From Paenibacillus planticolens (GTDB lineage: Bacteria; Bacillota; Bacilli; Paenibacillales; NBRC-103111), in contig NZ_WHNZ01000007.1 of assembly GCF_013141725.1 (NCBI RefSeq), positions 186,001-250,000 on the forward strand: a stretch of 64,000 nt of DNA, in the 5' to 3' direction. The notes beneath the pieces are model-generated. The model was not told the DNA's origin, ran no database searches, and worked only from the letters and a program-made list of their open reading frames with translations. Made by a program: the position numbers and the translations under genes. Positions within the stretch are counted from its first letter, which is position 1, and every line of letters starts with the position of its first letter. This document shows positions 25,101 to 33,035 of the stretch, piece by piece.

Positions 25101-26580
25101 TGCCGTTCATCCACGCGATCATACTTGGATGGACTCTTGCGATGCGAAGCTGCGAATTTAAAGACGCGCTCGCAACGGCAATATCCGCATCGGTATATTG
25201 AGCCGGTTGCTGCCACTTGCTGCAGCAGACCCATCCGGTCATGTACATAATACCGTTTGCGTCCAAAAGATCCAACAAGCTGTCGTCGAAGAACATCCCC
25301 TCATCCCGGATGGCGTTCATGCCCATATCTTGCAGGTACTGAACAACCGCACGATTTGTATCCGAATTGCGGCGAAGGAACAGGTCGGTCGGAGAATAGC
25401 CTCCTGCCTTGATAAGGACAGGTTTGTGATTCACGTAGAACTGCACCATATCCTTAAGAGGCGGATTTGTTCTTACGGAAGGAGATACATTCATCTCCGT
25501 GTTGATTTCACGAATACCAAATCTTTGAGTAATGGAGTCGCTAACTTTATTATTTGCTGTAAATTTGAATTCAATGGTGTACATCGGCTGTCCGCCCATA
25601 TCCTTTGGCCACCATAACTGAGGTTTACTAATATTGAGTTCGTTAAATTTATTCGATGTAAACGCGACTTCCTGATCCTTGGCTCCCGCGTTCACGGTTA
25701 GAGGCTGAGATACCACTGCCAATACGGTATTGGAAGGGTCTTTAATGGTCGCTTCCATGATGCCTGAAACGGAAGCACCACTATTATTGCTAACTTCCAC
25801 GTAGGCATTGAGATGTGCGGCAGAAAGATCATTTTCCACCTTGGACGTTACAAACGGATTGCGTGTCTTAACAACATCGCTAGTCGTAATGAATACGTCG
25901 CGCCATATCCCCATGTTGTTATCCGGTGGTCTTGGAACCCAATCCACCCAATAGAGTGAAAAGTCTTTTCCATAATCCGACCTGGATACACTGACAGCAA
26001 TCGTATTTTTGGTGACGCCGTCACTGATGATATAATCCGTAATATCCAATTCGTAAGTTCGGAAAGAACCAACAATATCAGATGTTTTAGCAATTTGATG
26101 TCCGTTAACCCAGATATCACCTGTATAAGCGATTCCTTGAAAATTCACTAATATTCTCTTACCCTGTTCAGAGGCAGGCAAAGTAAACTCCGTACGATAC
26201 CACCAAGGAACTGTAAATCTGCTTTCATCGATTTTGGCTATGCCGTCGCCAATATACGGATCGGGAACATTGCCCGCTTGAATCAAAGCTCCCAAAACCG
26301 TATTGGGAACTGTCGTTTTAAACCAACCGGTTGTATTATAGCTGCTGGCTGAAACTGCTGCCCCATCTTGCGTTGCAATTGCCGACGACTGAATCTTCCA
26401 ATTGCTGCTCAATGCGTACACATTATTCAGAGAAATCGCTTTACCCACTGTGTTCGTATCGTTGGAATTCGTCGACTCTGCATTCGCCGGTGTACTGTTT
26501 GTAAAAGCTAAGCTGGTGATCGACATCAACAAAGCCATCATTAGACACAGATTTTTTGTGAATGATCTGCTGACATGCAT
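22138..26580 (-). CDS. Secreted GH2 exo-beta-D-glucosaminidase-like enzyme with cohesin and dockerin
   Basis: A 1480-residue exported enzyme. Order: signal peptide (about 1-33), GH2 sugar-binding, Ig-like and TIM-barrel parts (about 40-870), an F5/8-type (CBM32) domain (about 980-1140), a cohesin-like domain (about 1145-1265), two FIVAR-like helical repeats, and a dockerin with two intact calcium loops (DMNGDGKVSIGDL and DLNGDGKIDIVDL, in 1421-1480). The catalytic motifs match exo-chitosanase CsxA-type enzymes: NGSD (D495, acid) and SEAGPGPSIP (E575, nucleophile), so release of glucosamine from chitosan oligomers is likely. ATG 26578-26580 has GGGAGG upstream. It ends the ABC operon locus. 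Confidence 0.88.
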   Translation of the reverse strand: MHVSRSFTKNLCLMMALLMSITSLAFTNSTPANAESTNSNDTNTVGKAISLNNVYALSSNWKIQSSAIATQDGAAVSASSYNTTGWFKTTVPNTVLGALIQAGNVPDPYIGDGIAKIDESRFTVPWWYRTEFTLPASEQGKRILVNFQGIAYTGDIWVNGHQIAKTSDIVGSFRTYELDITDYIISDGVTKNTIAVSVSRSDYGKDFSLYWVDWVPRPPDNNMGIWRDVFITTSDVVKTRNPFVTSKVENDLSAAHLNAYVEVSNNSGASVSGIMEATIKDPSNTVLAVVSQPLTVNAGAKDQEVAFTSNKFNELNISKPQLWWPKDMGGQPMYTIEFKFTANNKVSDSITQRFGIREINTEMNVSPSVRTNPPLKDMVQFYVNHKPVLIKAGGYSPTDLFLRRNSDTNRAVVQYLQDMGMNAIRDEGMFFDDSLLDLLDANGIMYMTGWVCCSKWQQPAQYTDADIAVASASLNSQLRIARVHPSMIAWMNGSDDPASLSSTGRGKEVEQKYLDIEHQMHWDEYGAIISSGSAKVATLTGTVGGMHMDATYDYAPPAMYFEDMNDGGAFGFTSEAGPGPSIPVIETMKKILPANALWPYNVGGDNFQQWNYHNARSNFRDLSNFNRAMDNHYGQSNSLEEYNIKAQVQQYDAQRAQYEAVNANKYTKASGWVQWMLNNAWPSFYWNLFDYYMNPNGSYFGAKIANEPLHIMYDYASKQVKIINSTQNNYNSLNAKIQIYNTDSSKVYEKEFNNLAVTPDGASAAVGGVPKQIGYQTINFQGKINNAYGITVVDGIDEGSIAVTPTYFLRLELRDANNKLVSVNSYAQTTKKDLVRYANHGWNYTPQNQYADFTQLQKLKPVDLQIVGTPKAVTQGQEQTLTYTVKNNGNSIAYAVFAKIRKGVYGDLIAPVRMEDNYFLLLPGEERTLTAKYNLSDLGNANPYVEVNSYNNLTTKQNPTPTSANLARGKSATASTTQGSNNASNALDNTVYTKWQSSTNTGTGADPQWYKVDFGTPTKFSRAIVRWDYANYAQNMTIEVSDDNTNWQTVYTGKNSNGSAMSDLQFAPVTKRYIRLTMSGKRPAGPQIGSGGTGQGVTGLGATAASTSFNIAEFEVYDQSSDRLTPFLGGTGTVNAGDEFSLIYGLSNVKNGIFAQDVTISYNPAQVEFVKAESLLKDKFTIVDFKNNTELGKVRIIGASLGSDNMVINGGEVIKLNWKAKQNASGPVTLELSKVVLGDNVGDETTPALESEASHVVIVNPADRTVLSFKISEAKTTYNQAVEGGDYGQYPAGTKAVLLAAITSAEAVLNNGAATQNQIAQAVTDLNAALAAFKAQIIILEKEALSAIINTAQSSHDSAVEGTKAGQYPAGSKATLLAAIASARTVYNNAGATQAQVDQATNDLRVALAAFNALVIKPTPGDMNGDGKVSIGDLAVIASNYGRSSTDPDWDLYKFADLNGDGKIDIVDLAIIASKILEIE

Positions 26581-26793
26581 CCCCTTATCCCTCCCAATTA
26601 AATTAAAAGTTCCTTGATTGCCAAAAACCGAATCGATACGTTTTGTATCCAATGCAACACAGACAGACTACCTTTCATGAGCTTTGCATGCAGGCTTGGA
26701 AATTACGAGTGGTTAATGTACAAAGGAAGTATTCTAGCTGGTTGACAACGTGGATGAACTTTCTTTATCACCTTCTTTCCTGCGGAAAAGTAT

Positions 26794-27642
26794 TTATTCC
26801 TTTACCCCGCCTGAAGTCATTCCGGTAACGAGATATTTTTGGAATGCGATTGTGATAATGAGAGGCGGCAAACAGGCAAGCACACCGCCAGTTGCTACCA
26901 TACCAAAATCGACTGCGTTTTTTCCGCTGAATTCTGCGATCGCGACAGGGACTGTTTTGGAGTTAAGACTAGAAGTGAATAATAATGAGAAGAAAAATTC
27001 GTCCCAGGCGAGAAGAAAGGCGAAGATTCCCGTTGCCATCACGCCTGGGCGCACGATGGGGAGAATAATAAGCCTCAGTGTTTGAAATCGGCTGCAACCG
27101 TCCATATAAGCGGCTTCATAATAATCTGCAGATAAAAACTTAAAATAACTTTGCATGATCCAAATCACATACGGGATGATAAAAGTTAAATCAAGGAAAA
27201 TTAATGACCATCTTGAGTCAATCATTCCCGACTTCTGGAGCATGGTAAACAGTGGAATAACGATGACGACCGATGGAATCATATAGGTGAATAAAAACAT
27301 ATACAGCATCTTTTGTTTAAATTTAAATGTATATCTCGCAAAAGCGTGGGCGGCCAAACCGCCAATTAACAGTGCGATGATCATTGTGCACAGGGCGACT
27401 ATAAGGCTGTTGTACATGGAAATACGAAATGCGTACGCCATGTTATTCCCTTCATTGGCAAAGATGTCTATATACCTTTGAAACGTTATATCTTTCGTAA
27501 CCCATTTTAACGGCACAGCTGTCAAGTCTTTTTGAAAGGATATGCTGGAAATCAGCAACCAGACAAAGGGGGCGAGCGTACAAAAAGCTACCAAAACGCC
27601 GAACACGTACTGAATAACTCTGAATGTTTTGCTGCTTTTCAT
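26794..27642 (-). CDS. Carbohydrate ABC transporter permease (MalG-type)
   Basis: A 282-residue inner-membrane permease with about six helices and the EAA loop EAAYMDGCSRFQTLRLIILP, typical of the CUT1 MalG family, and the family C-terminus (YLVTGMTSGGVKE). It overlaps the preceding permease by four bases (ATGA), so the two are translationally coupled. It works with the binding protein at 28549 and an ATPase encoded elsewhere (an MsmX-like shared ATPase is usual in Bacillota). By context it imports glucosaminides. Confidence 0.93.
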   Translation of the reverse strand: MKSSKTFRVIQYVFGVLVAFCTLAPFVWLLISSISFQKDLTAVPLKWVTKDITFQRYIDIFANEGNNMAYAFRISMYNSLIVALCTMIIALLIGGLAAHAFARYTFKFKQKMLYMFLFTYMIPSVVIVIPLFTMLQKSGMIDSRWSLIFLDLTFIIPYVIWIMQSYFKFLSADYYEAAYMDGCSRFQTLRLIILPIVRPGVMATGIFAFLLAWDEFFFSLLFTSSLNSKTVPVAIAEFSGKNAVDFGMVATGGVLACLPPLIITIAFQKYLVTGMTSGGVKE

Positions 27643-28523
27643 GCCGATTCTCCCTCTGCCTTTAATGTTTTGACATAAACAAGGGTCATCAGTCCTATCA
27701 TGATGGCGATCAGGAATGAAATCGTAGCCCCTTGCGAGAATTGCAAGTTGTTGAATGCTTTCACGTAGGCTTGATAAGTGAGTACCTTTGTTCCATCAGA
27801 AGGTCCTCCCATCGTCAATGCATAGACAAGATCAAACACTTTGAAAGTTTCCATCGTTCTCATGACGATAATCACCAAAATCATCGGCTTCAAATGAGGA
27901 AGCGTCAGTATGAAAAATCTCCGTATCATGTTTGCGCCGTCAACACTTGCAGCTTCGTACACCGATTTATTGGTCATCTGCAGCGAGGCCAACAGGAAGA
28001 TGACGACAAGCGGAGTCATCTTCCATACGTCGGACACAATCACCATGTTCATCGCGAGCCACGGTTTGCTGAGCCATGATTGGTAATGCGGGATGATATG
28101 CAATTGGGTCAAGAAAGCGTTCAAGGCTCCGTACTCCGGGTGATAAATCCATTTCCACATGGCGCCGTTCACAATCGTCGGCACTGCCCACGGCAGAATG
28201 ATGATTGAGCGCAGAATGGCCATACCTTTAATCTTCTCGTTTACTAACAAAGCAATCATCAAACCGAGCACGATTTCTATGCTGATCGATACAAAGGAGA
28301 AGTAGGCCGTTCTTCCTGTGGAAGCCCAGAACGTCGAATCCGTTAGAGCATTTATATAATTTTGCAGCCCTACAAAATCCCCCATCGATTCTACGGTAAG
28401 CGACATGCTATACAAACTTAATATAAACGTATAGATCAATGGAAAAAGGACGATTCCGAATACCACCAAGATAGCCGGAGTGATGTTAAACCAGGCATAG
28501 GCGCTATCACTCATTCTTCGCAT
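27639..28523 (-). CDS. Carbohydrate ABC transporter permease (MalF-type)
   Basis: A 294-residue permease with six helices and the EAA loop EAASVDGANMIRRFFILTLP, in the UgpA/MalF branch of CUT1 transporters. It lies 25 bases after the binding-protein gene and overlaps the MalG-type gene, giving the order binding protein, MalF-type, MalG-type. No ATPase gene is present in the locus. AAGGGA precedes the ATG. Confidence 0.93.
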   Translation of the reverse strand: MRRMSDSAYAWFNITPAILVVFGIVLFPLIYTFILSLYSMSLTVESMGDFVGLQNYINALTDSTFWASTGRTAYFSFVSISIEIVLGLMIALLVNEKIKGMAILRSIIILPWAVPTIVNGAMWKWIYHPEYGALNAFLTQLHIIPHYQSWLSKPWLAMNMVIVSDVWKMTPLVVIFLLASLQMTNKSVYEAASVDGANMIRRFFILTLPHLKPMILVIIVMRTMETFKVFDLVYALTMGGPSDGTKVLTYQAYVKAFNNLQFSQGATISFLIAIMIGLMTLVYVKTLKAEGESA

Positions 28524-28548
28524 GAGGCTTCCCTTCCCTTACTCTTCC

Positions 28549-29811
28549 TTATTTGCTTTCGGAGATTTTTATCGCTTTTTGCTGTAAGGCATCCAACGCC
28601 GCTTGCACGGTAACGGAACCGTTCAACGCTTTGCTTATCGCGACCTGCAATTCGGTGGAAAACTCGCCGTACCATGGAACAACCGCGCGGTTAACCAAAT
28701 AGCCGTACTGCGTTTTCGATAAATTCACAAGATCTGGATTGGTTGCGATTACGGCTTGATCGTCAAAAAGCGACTTCCATATCGGGAGGGCATCTTTCGC
28801 ATATTTCTTCTGAAAATCCTTTGCCGCCAAGAACTGAATATATTTCCACGCTGCATCCGCATTCTTGCTTCCTTTCGGAATCGCGAGTCCCATTCCACCG
28901 TTCACTGTTGCGCTTGCCATTTTGGATGTGCCGGGGCTTAGTGCAATTCCCACTTTTCCTACAACTTGGGATTCCTTCGAATCATTATTCGCCATGTCAT
29001 ACATATACGTCCAGTTAAGCGCAAACGCCGCTTTACCGCTGGAGAAAGCACCTCTCACGTCTTCTTCCAAAAATTCGAGCGAACTTGGATTGGAAAGTCC
29101 CGACTTAAGCGATTGAACCATGAAATTAATAGCTTCCACATTGGCGGGACTATTGACGGTAGGCTTGCCATCCGTGACCAAATGACCGCCGAAGGACTCC
29201 GTGATCGACGTCACATCGCATACCAGCGCCTCGGCTTGCTTCCACGACCAAGCAATTGGAAAATCCACAATTTTCTTGTCTTTCAAAATCTTCGCGTCGG
29301 CAATCAGTTCATCCCATGTTTTCGGCGGAGCGGCAATACCTGCTTGCTGCAGCATTTCTTTGTTATAGAAGAGATACTTCGTATCGTTCAGCCACGGCAT
29401 GCCATACAATTTGTTGTTGTAAGATACCGCATCGAGCGCACCCTGAAAAATTTCCTTCCGATCGCTGTCCGGCAGCTTATCTGTAACGTCCATAATAATG
29501 CCGGCTTTGGCGAATTTTGCAGTCCAAGGAGCATCAATCAATACAACGTCATAGCTGCCCCCGCCTGTGATGATTTTCTGTTCCAACGCCTCATAAGGCA
29601 CAAAGATAGGCTCTACCTTAATCGTTGGATTTGCTTTCATGAACTCGTCAGTAGCCTGCTGCGTCGTTTCTTCACTGTACCCCGCCTGCTTCATAAAAAT
29701 GGCTTTCAACGTTACATCTTTGTTGTCTGTTTGACTCCCCTTGGTTGAGCATGCTGCTAGTGATCCGAAACTCAATGTAGTGGCCAACACTAGAACGACA
29801 GATTTGTTCAT
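28549..29811 (-). CDS. Sugar-binding lipoprotein of ABC transporter
   Basis: A 420-residue extracellular solute-binding protein family 1 member. The N-terminus is a lipoprotein signal with lipobox LAAC (cysteine at about residue 21), so the mature protein is tethered to the membrane outer face. Motifs such as ETTQQATDEFMKANPTIKVE and DVVLIDAPWTAKFAKAG are usual for CUT1 sugar binders. I set the start at ATG 29809-29811 because GGAGG lies eight bases upstream. The neighbouring GH2 enzyme suggests glucosamine-containing oligosaccharides as ligand. Confidence 0.92.
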   Translation of the reverse strand: MNKSVVLVLATTLSFGSLAACSTKGSQTDNKDVTLKAIFMKQAGYSEETTQQATDEFMKANPTIKVEPIFVPYEALEQKIITGGGSYDVVLIDAPWTAKFAKAGIIMDVTDKLPDSDRKEIFQGALDAVSYNNKLYGMPWLNDTKYLFYNKEMLQQAGIAAPPKTWDELIADAKILKDKKIVDFPIAWSWKQAEALVCDVTSITESFGGHLVTDGKPTVNSPANVEAINFMVQSLKSGLSNPSSLEFLEEDVRGAFSSGKAAFALNWTYMYDMANNDSKESQVVGKVGIALSPGTSKMASATVNGGMGLAIPKGSKNADAAWKYIQFLAAKDFQKKYAKDALPIWKSLFDDQAVIATNPDLVNLSKTQYGYLVNRAVVPWYGEFSTELQVAISKALNGSVTVQAALDALQQKAIKISESK

Positions 29812-29825
29812 ATGCCTTGCCTCCT

Positions 29826-29935
29826 TCACTCATTTTTCATGTATTTGATGAAAAATGTAAGTAATCACGCCGATGGCGTCGGCATTCCGCCGAGCAGAGC
29901 AGGTTCTATCATCGTTAGGATCGGTTTTAATTGCT
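29826..29935 (-). pseudogene. Remnant of a second ROK gene (3' end)
   Basis: This stretch, read on the minus strand, aligns with the last ~35 codons of the intact ROK gene just upstream: MIEPALLGG in one frame, then ADAIGVITYIFHQIHEK in another, against KIELALLGG and AGAIGAITYAFEQIQENE. The nucleotide match extends to the stop codon region. The rest of that gene is gone. It shows that a second ROK gene once lay between the regulator and the binding protein. Confidence 0.7.
29831..29857. promoter_or_regulatory. 10-bp inverted repeat upstream of binding protein
   Basis: CATTTTTCAT and ATGAAAAATG are perfect arms with a seven-base spacer, 20 bases upstream of the binding-protein ATG and inside the ROK remnant. 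It might be an operator or mRNA hairpin, or a leftover of decay. Confidence 0.35.
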
Positions 29936-29995
29936 TACTTTTTTCGAAATACCGCGAATTGATACCGCTTACATAACGTTATTCCTAACTTCGGA

Positions 29996-31123
29996 TCATT
30001 CATTTTCTTGAATTTGTTCAAAAGCGTATGTAATCGCACCAATGGCTCCGGCATTTCCCCCGAGCAGAGCTAACTCTATCTTCGTTTCAATGGGAGTTGA
30101 ATTGGCAACTTTCTTCTTAATAAGATCTAAGAAAGGTCCGAGCAATTCGGAAATCTCTCCTCCAATAATCACTTTCTCGGGATTCATCAGGCTAACAATA
30201 TTGGAGATGGCGGTTGATAAATGAATGATAAACTCATCCACAATGGCACTGGCTCGCTGATCGCCGGATAAAGATAATTGAAATAGTTCTTCTGGCGAGT
30301 ATCCGCTCTGGGCAAGCGCCGTGCCGGAAATTTTATTTTCCAACAAGCCGAATTTTTCAGCATCATTGACGATATTGTTTCTTACTTCTTCCGGGGTGAC
30401 AAAATATCCGATTTCTCCGGCGGCATATCGATGCCCGGTAATTAATTCACCGTTGGCGATAATCGCGCTGCCTAGTCCAGTACCGATGGCGATAAATACG
30501 ATATGGCTTGCATTGCCTCCGGACCCTAGCCATTTTTCCCCAAGAGCTGTGCAATTCACATCGTTGTTGAAAAACAACGGGAATGTAAAATGAGGCTGAA
30601 GCTCCTGTCTCAAATTTACATTTTTATACCCCAGAGCAGGTGCATCGTTCATTAGGATGCCATTCTCTATGTCAATTGTACCCGGAAGACTCACGCCCAT
30701 GCCGATAATCTCGCTCGACTCTAGAGGAGATCTTTCTATACAGGTTTGAATAAGTTCAATCAAGACCGAAAATTGTTTTGGAATCGGATGGGTCTCTTTG
30801 AAAACTACATTTCCGTCTAAATCCGAAATCAGAATGAGCGTTTTGCTGCCACCAATATCGACGCCGATCCCATATGCCGACTTGGTGTTAAACCCTAGCT
30901 TCATCCCCCGGCGCCCGCCTTCGCTTGTCGAGCTGCTTAAACCTAATTCTTTAACAAATTTTTTATGGATCAATTCATCTACGATCAAGGAAACTGTCGA
31001 ACGGCTTAGATGCAATTTTTGAGCAATTTGAGCACGTGTGATAGGTTCATCTTCGCGAATGAGTCTTAGAACAAGAGAGCGGTTCACCTTCTTGATCATC
31101 TCCAAGTTACCCGTTTTGGCCAT
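29996..31123 (-). CDS. ROK-family transcriptional regulator
   Basis: A 375-residue regulator with an N-terminal winged helix (about 8-65; ITRAQIAQKLHLSRSTVSLI) and a ROK sugar-kinase-like domain with the phosphate motif GVDIGGSKTLIL and GTGLGSAII. The cysteine zinc motif (CxCGxxGCxE) common in this family is absent; the region reads HRYAAGEIGYF. NagC/XylR-type regulators of this kind bind sugars and repress uptake operons. It stands immediately upstream of the transporter and GH2 genes on the same strand, so it probably controls them. The promoter side contains ACTAACTAAAC, similar to a XylR-type half site. Confidence 0.9.
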   Translation of the reverse strand: MAKTGNLEMIKKVNRSLVLRLIREDEPITRAQIAQKLHLSRSTVSLIVDELIHKKFVKELGLSSSTSEGGRRGMKLGFNTKSAYGIGVDIGGSKTLILISDLDGNVVFKETHPIPKQFSVLIELIQTCIERSPLESSEIIGMGVSLPGTIDIENGILMNDAPALGYKNVNLRQELQPHFTFPLFFNNDVNCTALGEKWLGSGGNASHIVFIAIGTGLGSAIIANGELITGHRYAAGEIGYFVTPEEVRNNIVNDAEKFGLLENKISGTALAQSGYSPEELFQLSLSGDQRASAIVDEFIIHLSTAISNIVSLMNPEKVIIGGEISELLGPFLDLIKKKVANSTPIETKIELALLGGNAGAIGAITYAFEQIQENE

Positions 31124-31221
31124 GGCAACCTCCTTGCAGCGTTTTGTTTGTCCGACGTAAAAACTAACTAAACCTAGTATATATTCGGCTCCTAATTTAT
31201 GTCAATACAATCTTTGATGAT

Positions 31222-31490
31222 GTTACTTCTATGTCAAAATAAGGGAAAAGCTCCCTCTAAATGGACTGCAGAAACTTGTCAGATCCATTTAACAGGAAAA
31301 ACTCCCGCTCTTTGCGCCGATTTCATGAGAATTCTCTGAATCCGGTCAAATTAACGGGAGTTTTTTCTTTTATATTACTTACGTGGTCCTCTTCCGAGTC
31401 ATTTAGAGGGAGATTATCCAGTTATTTCACTACGACTTCTTCGTCATGCTCAGATTTGGAGCCCTCAAGAATCTACTTATGAGGCAGCCT
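31222..31490 (+). repeat. Dispersed ~300-bp repeat, copy 2
   Basis: It matches copy 1 from the ATG(G)TCAAAATAAGG segment to the AAGAATCTACTTATG end, lacks the first ~45 bases (the GAGGCTATCCC hairpin), and ends GAGGCAGCCT. It fills most of the 375-base gap between the ROK gene and the GyrI-like gene. Confidence 0.85.
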
Positions 31491-31498
31491 ATATTTAC

Positions 31499-31981
31499 CT
31501 ACTTAATTGCTATAAAAATCTGTATCTGCGTCTCAGCGGGATCCCAATTTCTGGTGTCATACAGCTCGTAATCCCCGGTAAATGTTCTTACTTCTCCTGA
31601 TTCCTTAAAATAAGCCCAAATGGTTCCCCACGCCTGCGCGACCACTTCATAGACAGGGCCCTTTTCAGCCGTAAATACTAAGTATTTGCTCGCTGGTACT
31701 TGAGCGGTATGGAACTTGTCCTCATTTTGCGATTTATCGCCGGTTGCTTCGTGCCCAATCAGAGTGGTGTACGCGCCTGCGGCATCACTTTCATACTCCG
31801 TGTAGAGCGCATAAATCAAATGGGAATTGATTGTCGAGGTTTGCGACGTGATTTGGCTTTGAAAGTACGTTTCCCACAGCTGTGGCAGCCGCCGATTCGG
31901 ACCCGCTTCGTCCGCGTTTGTTGTTCGTACATGTACACCTGTTAGTGTTATTGCTGGTTGCTCCGTGATAAATGTTTGCAT
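31499..31981 (-). CDS. GyrI-like / AraC effector-binding domain protein
   Basis: A 160-residue protein made of one GyrI-like small-molecule-binding domain. Features include the N-terminal ITLTGVHVRTTNADEAG strand, IYALYTEYESDAAGAYTTLI, the PASKYLVFTAEKG strand, and a C-terminal DYELYDTRNWDPAETQIQIF. Free-standing domains of this type bind drugs or metabolites; some are regulators' sensors without a DNA-binding part. It lies 56 bases downstream of the WYL regulator on the same strand, so they may form an operon. GGAG precedes the ATG. Confidence 0.85.
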   Translation of the reverse strand: MQTFITEQPAITLTGVHVRTTNADEAGPNRRLPQLWETYFQSQITSQTSTINSHLIYALYTEYESDAAGAYTTLIGHEATGDKSQNEDKFHTAQVPASKYLVFTAEKGPVYEVVAQAWGTIWAYFKESGEVRTFTGDYELYDTRNWDPAETQIQIFIAIK

Positions 31982-32037
31982 AGATTCGTCCTCATCTCCT
32001 TGTATTTATCATCAGTATACAGGGAGAAAGTGGACAC

Positions 32038-32985
32038 CTATCTGTCCAGTTTCTTATAACGCTCCATAATTTTTCGTGCCCGATTTACCATTTCTTCGGC
32101 TATGTGGAGCGGTTCCTCGACTCTGACATGTTCACCGTAACTAAGCAGCATGCCGTACAGCCATTCATCTTCGGTGAAGGTTCCTTTTACCTGTAAAGAA
32201 CCATCCTCTTGTCTTGTAACTAGCTCCGGATCGAAGGAGTCCCCAACGCGGTGCCGAACTTTCGAATCGAACAGAAATGTCATCTCTTGCAAATTCGTAT
32301 TCGACCAATCCGACTCCCAGGCGTAGCCCTCCAGCGAAGGAGCTTGTTTTCTTACAAAGGATTGCTCCAGCACCCGCAGCTCCTGGATGCGAGATAATCG
32401 AAACACTCGAAATTCACTTCGAAGCGTGCAAAAAGCCTGCAAATACCATAGGTATCCTTTTAAAATTAAAGCTGCAGGCTCAACGATTCTCTCACTCTCC
32501 GTACCGTTCATGTTCAAGTATTTGAAGCTAACCTTGCTTGTATGCTCAATCGCCTGTCTCAGGCAGTTCACTTTCTCCCGCGCAGCAGGTCCTTGCCCCC
32601 ACGGATTGAAATCGAAAACAATTCCCGTTCCCTGCTGCTCCATTTGAAGGCGATCTACCCGACTGAGCAGCGCCTTTACCTTATCCAGTAGAGTGCCAAA
32701 CATACGGTCATCCACGGCTGTATGTATCCCTTTTACCGCCGCGACGATCGCTTCAATTTCACTGAGCGTTAGGAATTGCCGAGCCATGGTGTAGGGTTCC
32801 ATGATTTCAAATCCGCCGGAGATGCCCTGATGGGCCACAATCGGAATGCCCGATTGATTCAAGGTCTCCATATCCCGATAAATCGTCTTCGTCGAAACTT
32901 CAAAACGGTCAGCCAATTCTTTGGCACTAACACGCCCGCGATTTAAAAGCAGCACTGTCATTGCCAGCAAGCGGTCAATTTTCAT
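32038..32985 (-). CDS. YafY-type transcriptional regulator (HTH-WYL)
   Basis: A 315-residue regulator with an N-terminal DeoR/HTH_11 winged helix (RVSAKELADRFEVSTKTIYR) and a WYL domain (about 145-230; PAALILKGYLWYLQAFCTLR), followed by a WCX-like C-terminal extension. WYL domains bind ligands such as nucleotides or nucleic acid. It is probably co-transcribed with the GyrI-like gene. Divergent or upstream targets are not clear. The start MKIDRLL is usual for the family. Confidence 0.9.
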   Translation of the reverse strand: MKIDRLLAMTVLLLNRGRVSAKELADRFEVSTKTIYRDMETLNQSGIPIVAHQGISGGFEIMEPYTMARQFLTLSEIEAIVAAVKGIHTAVDDRMFGTLLDKVKALLSRVDRLQMEQQGTGIVFDFNPWGQGPAAREKVNCLRQAIEHTSKVSFKYLNMNGTESERIVEPAALILKGYLWYLQAFCTLRSEFRVFRLSRIQELRVLEQSFVRKQAPSLEGYAWESDWSNTNLQEMTFLFDSKVRHRVGDSFDPELVTRQEDGSLQVKGTFTEDEWLYGMLLSYGEHVRVEEPLHIAEEMVNRARKIMERYKKLDR

Positions 32986-33035
32986 AAGAAATCAGCATGA
33001 TGCCCCATCCTTCTATAAATATATGTCGTTCTTCA

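Noticed and set aside
29831..29857. Inverted repeat upstream of the binding protein as a firm ROK operator
   Set aside because: It overlaps the decayed ROK 3' end and the region just before the ribosome binding site, and does not resemble known XylR-type sites. Kept only as a low-confidence element.
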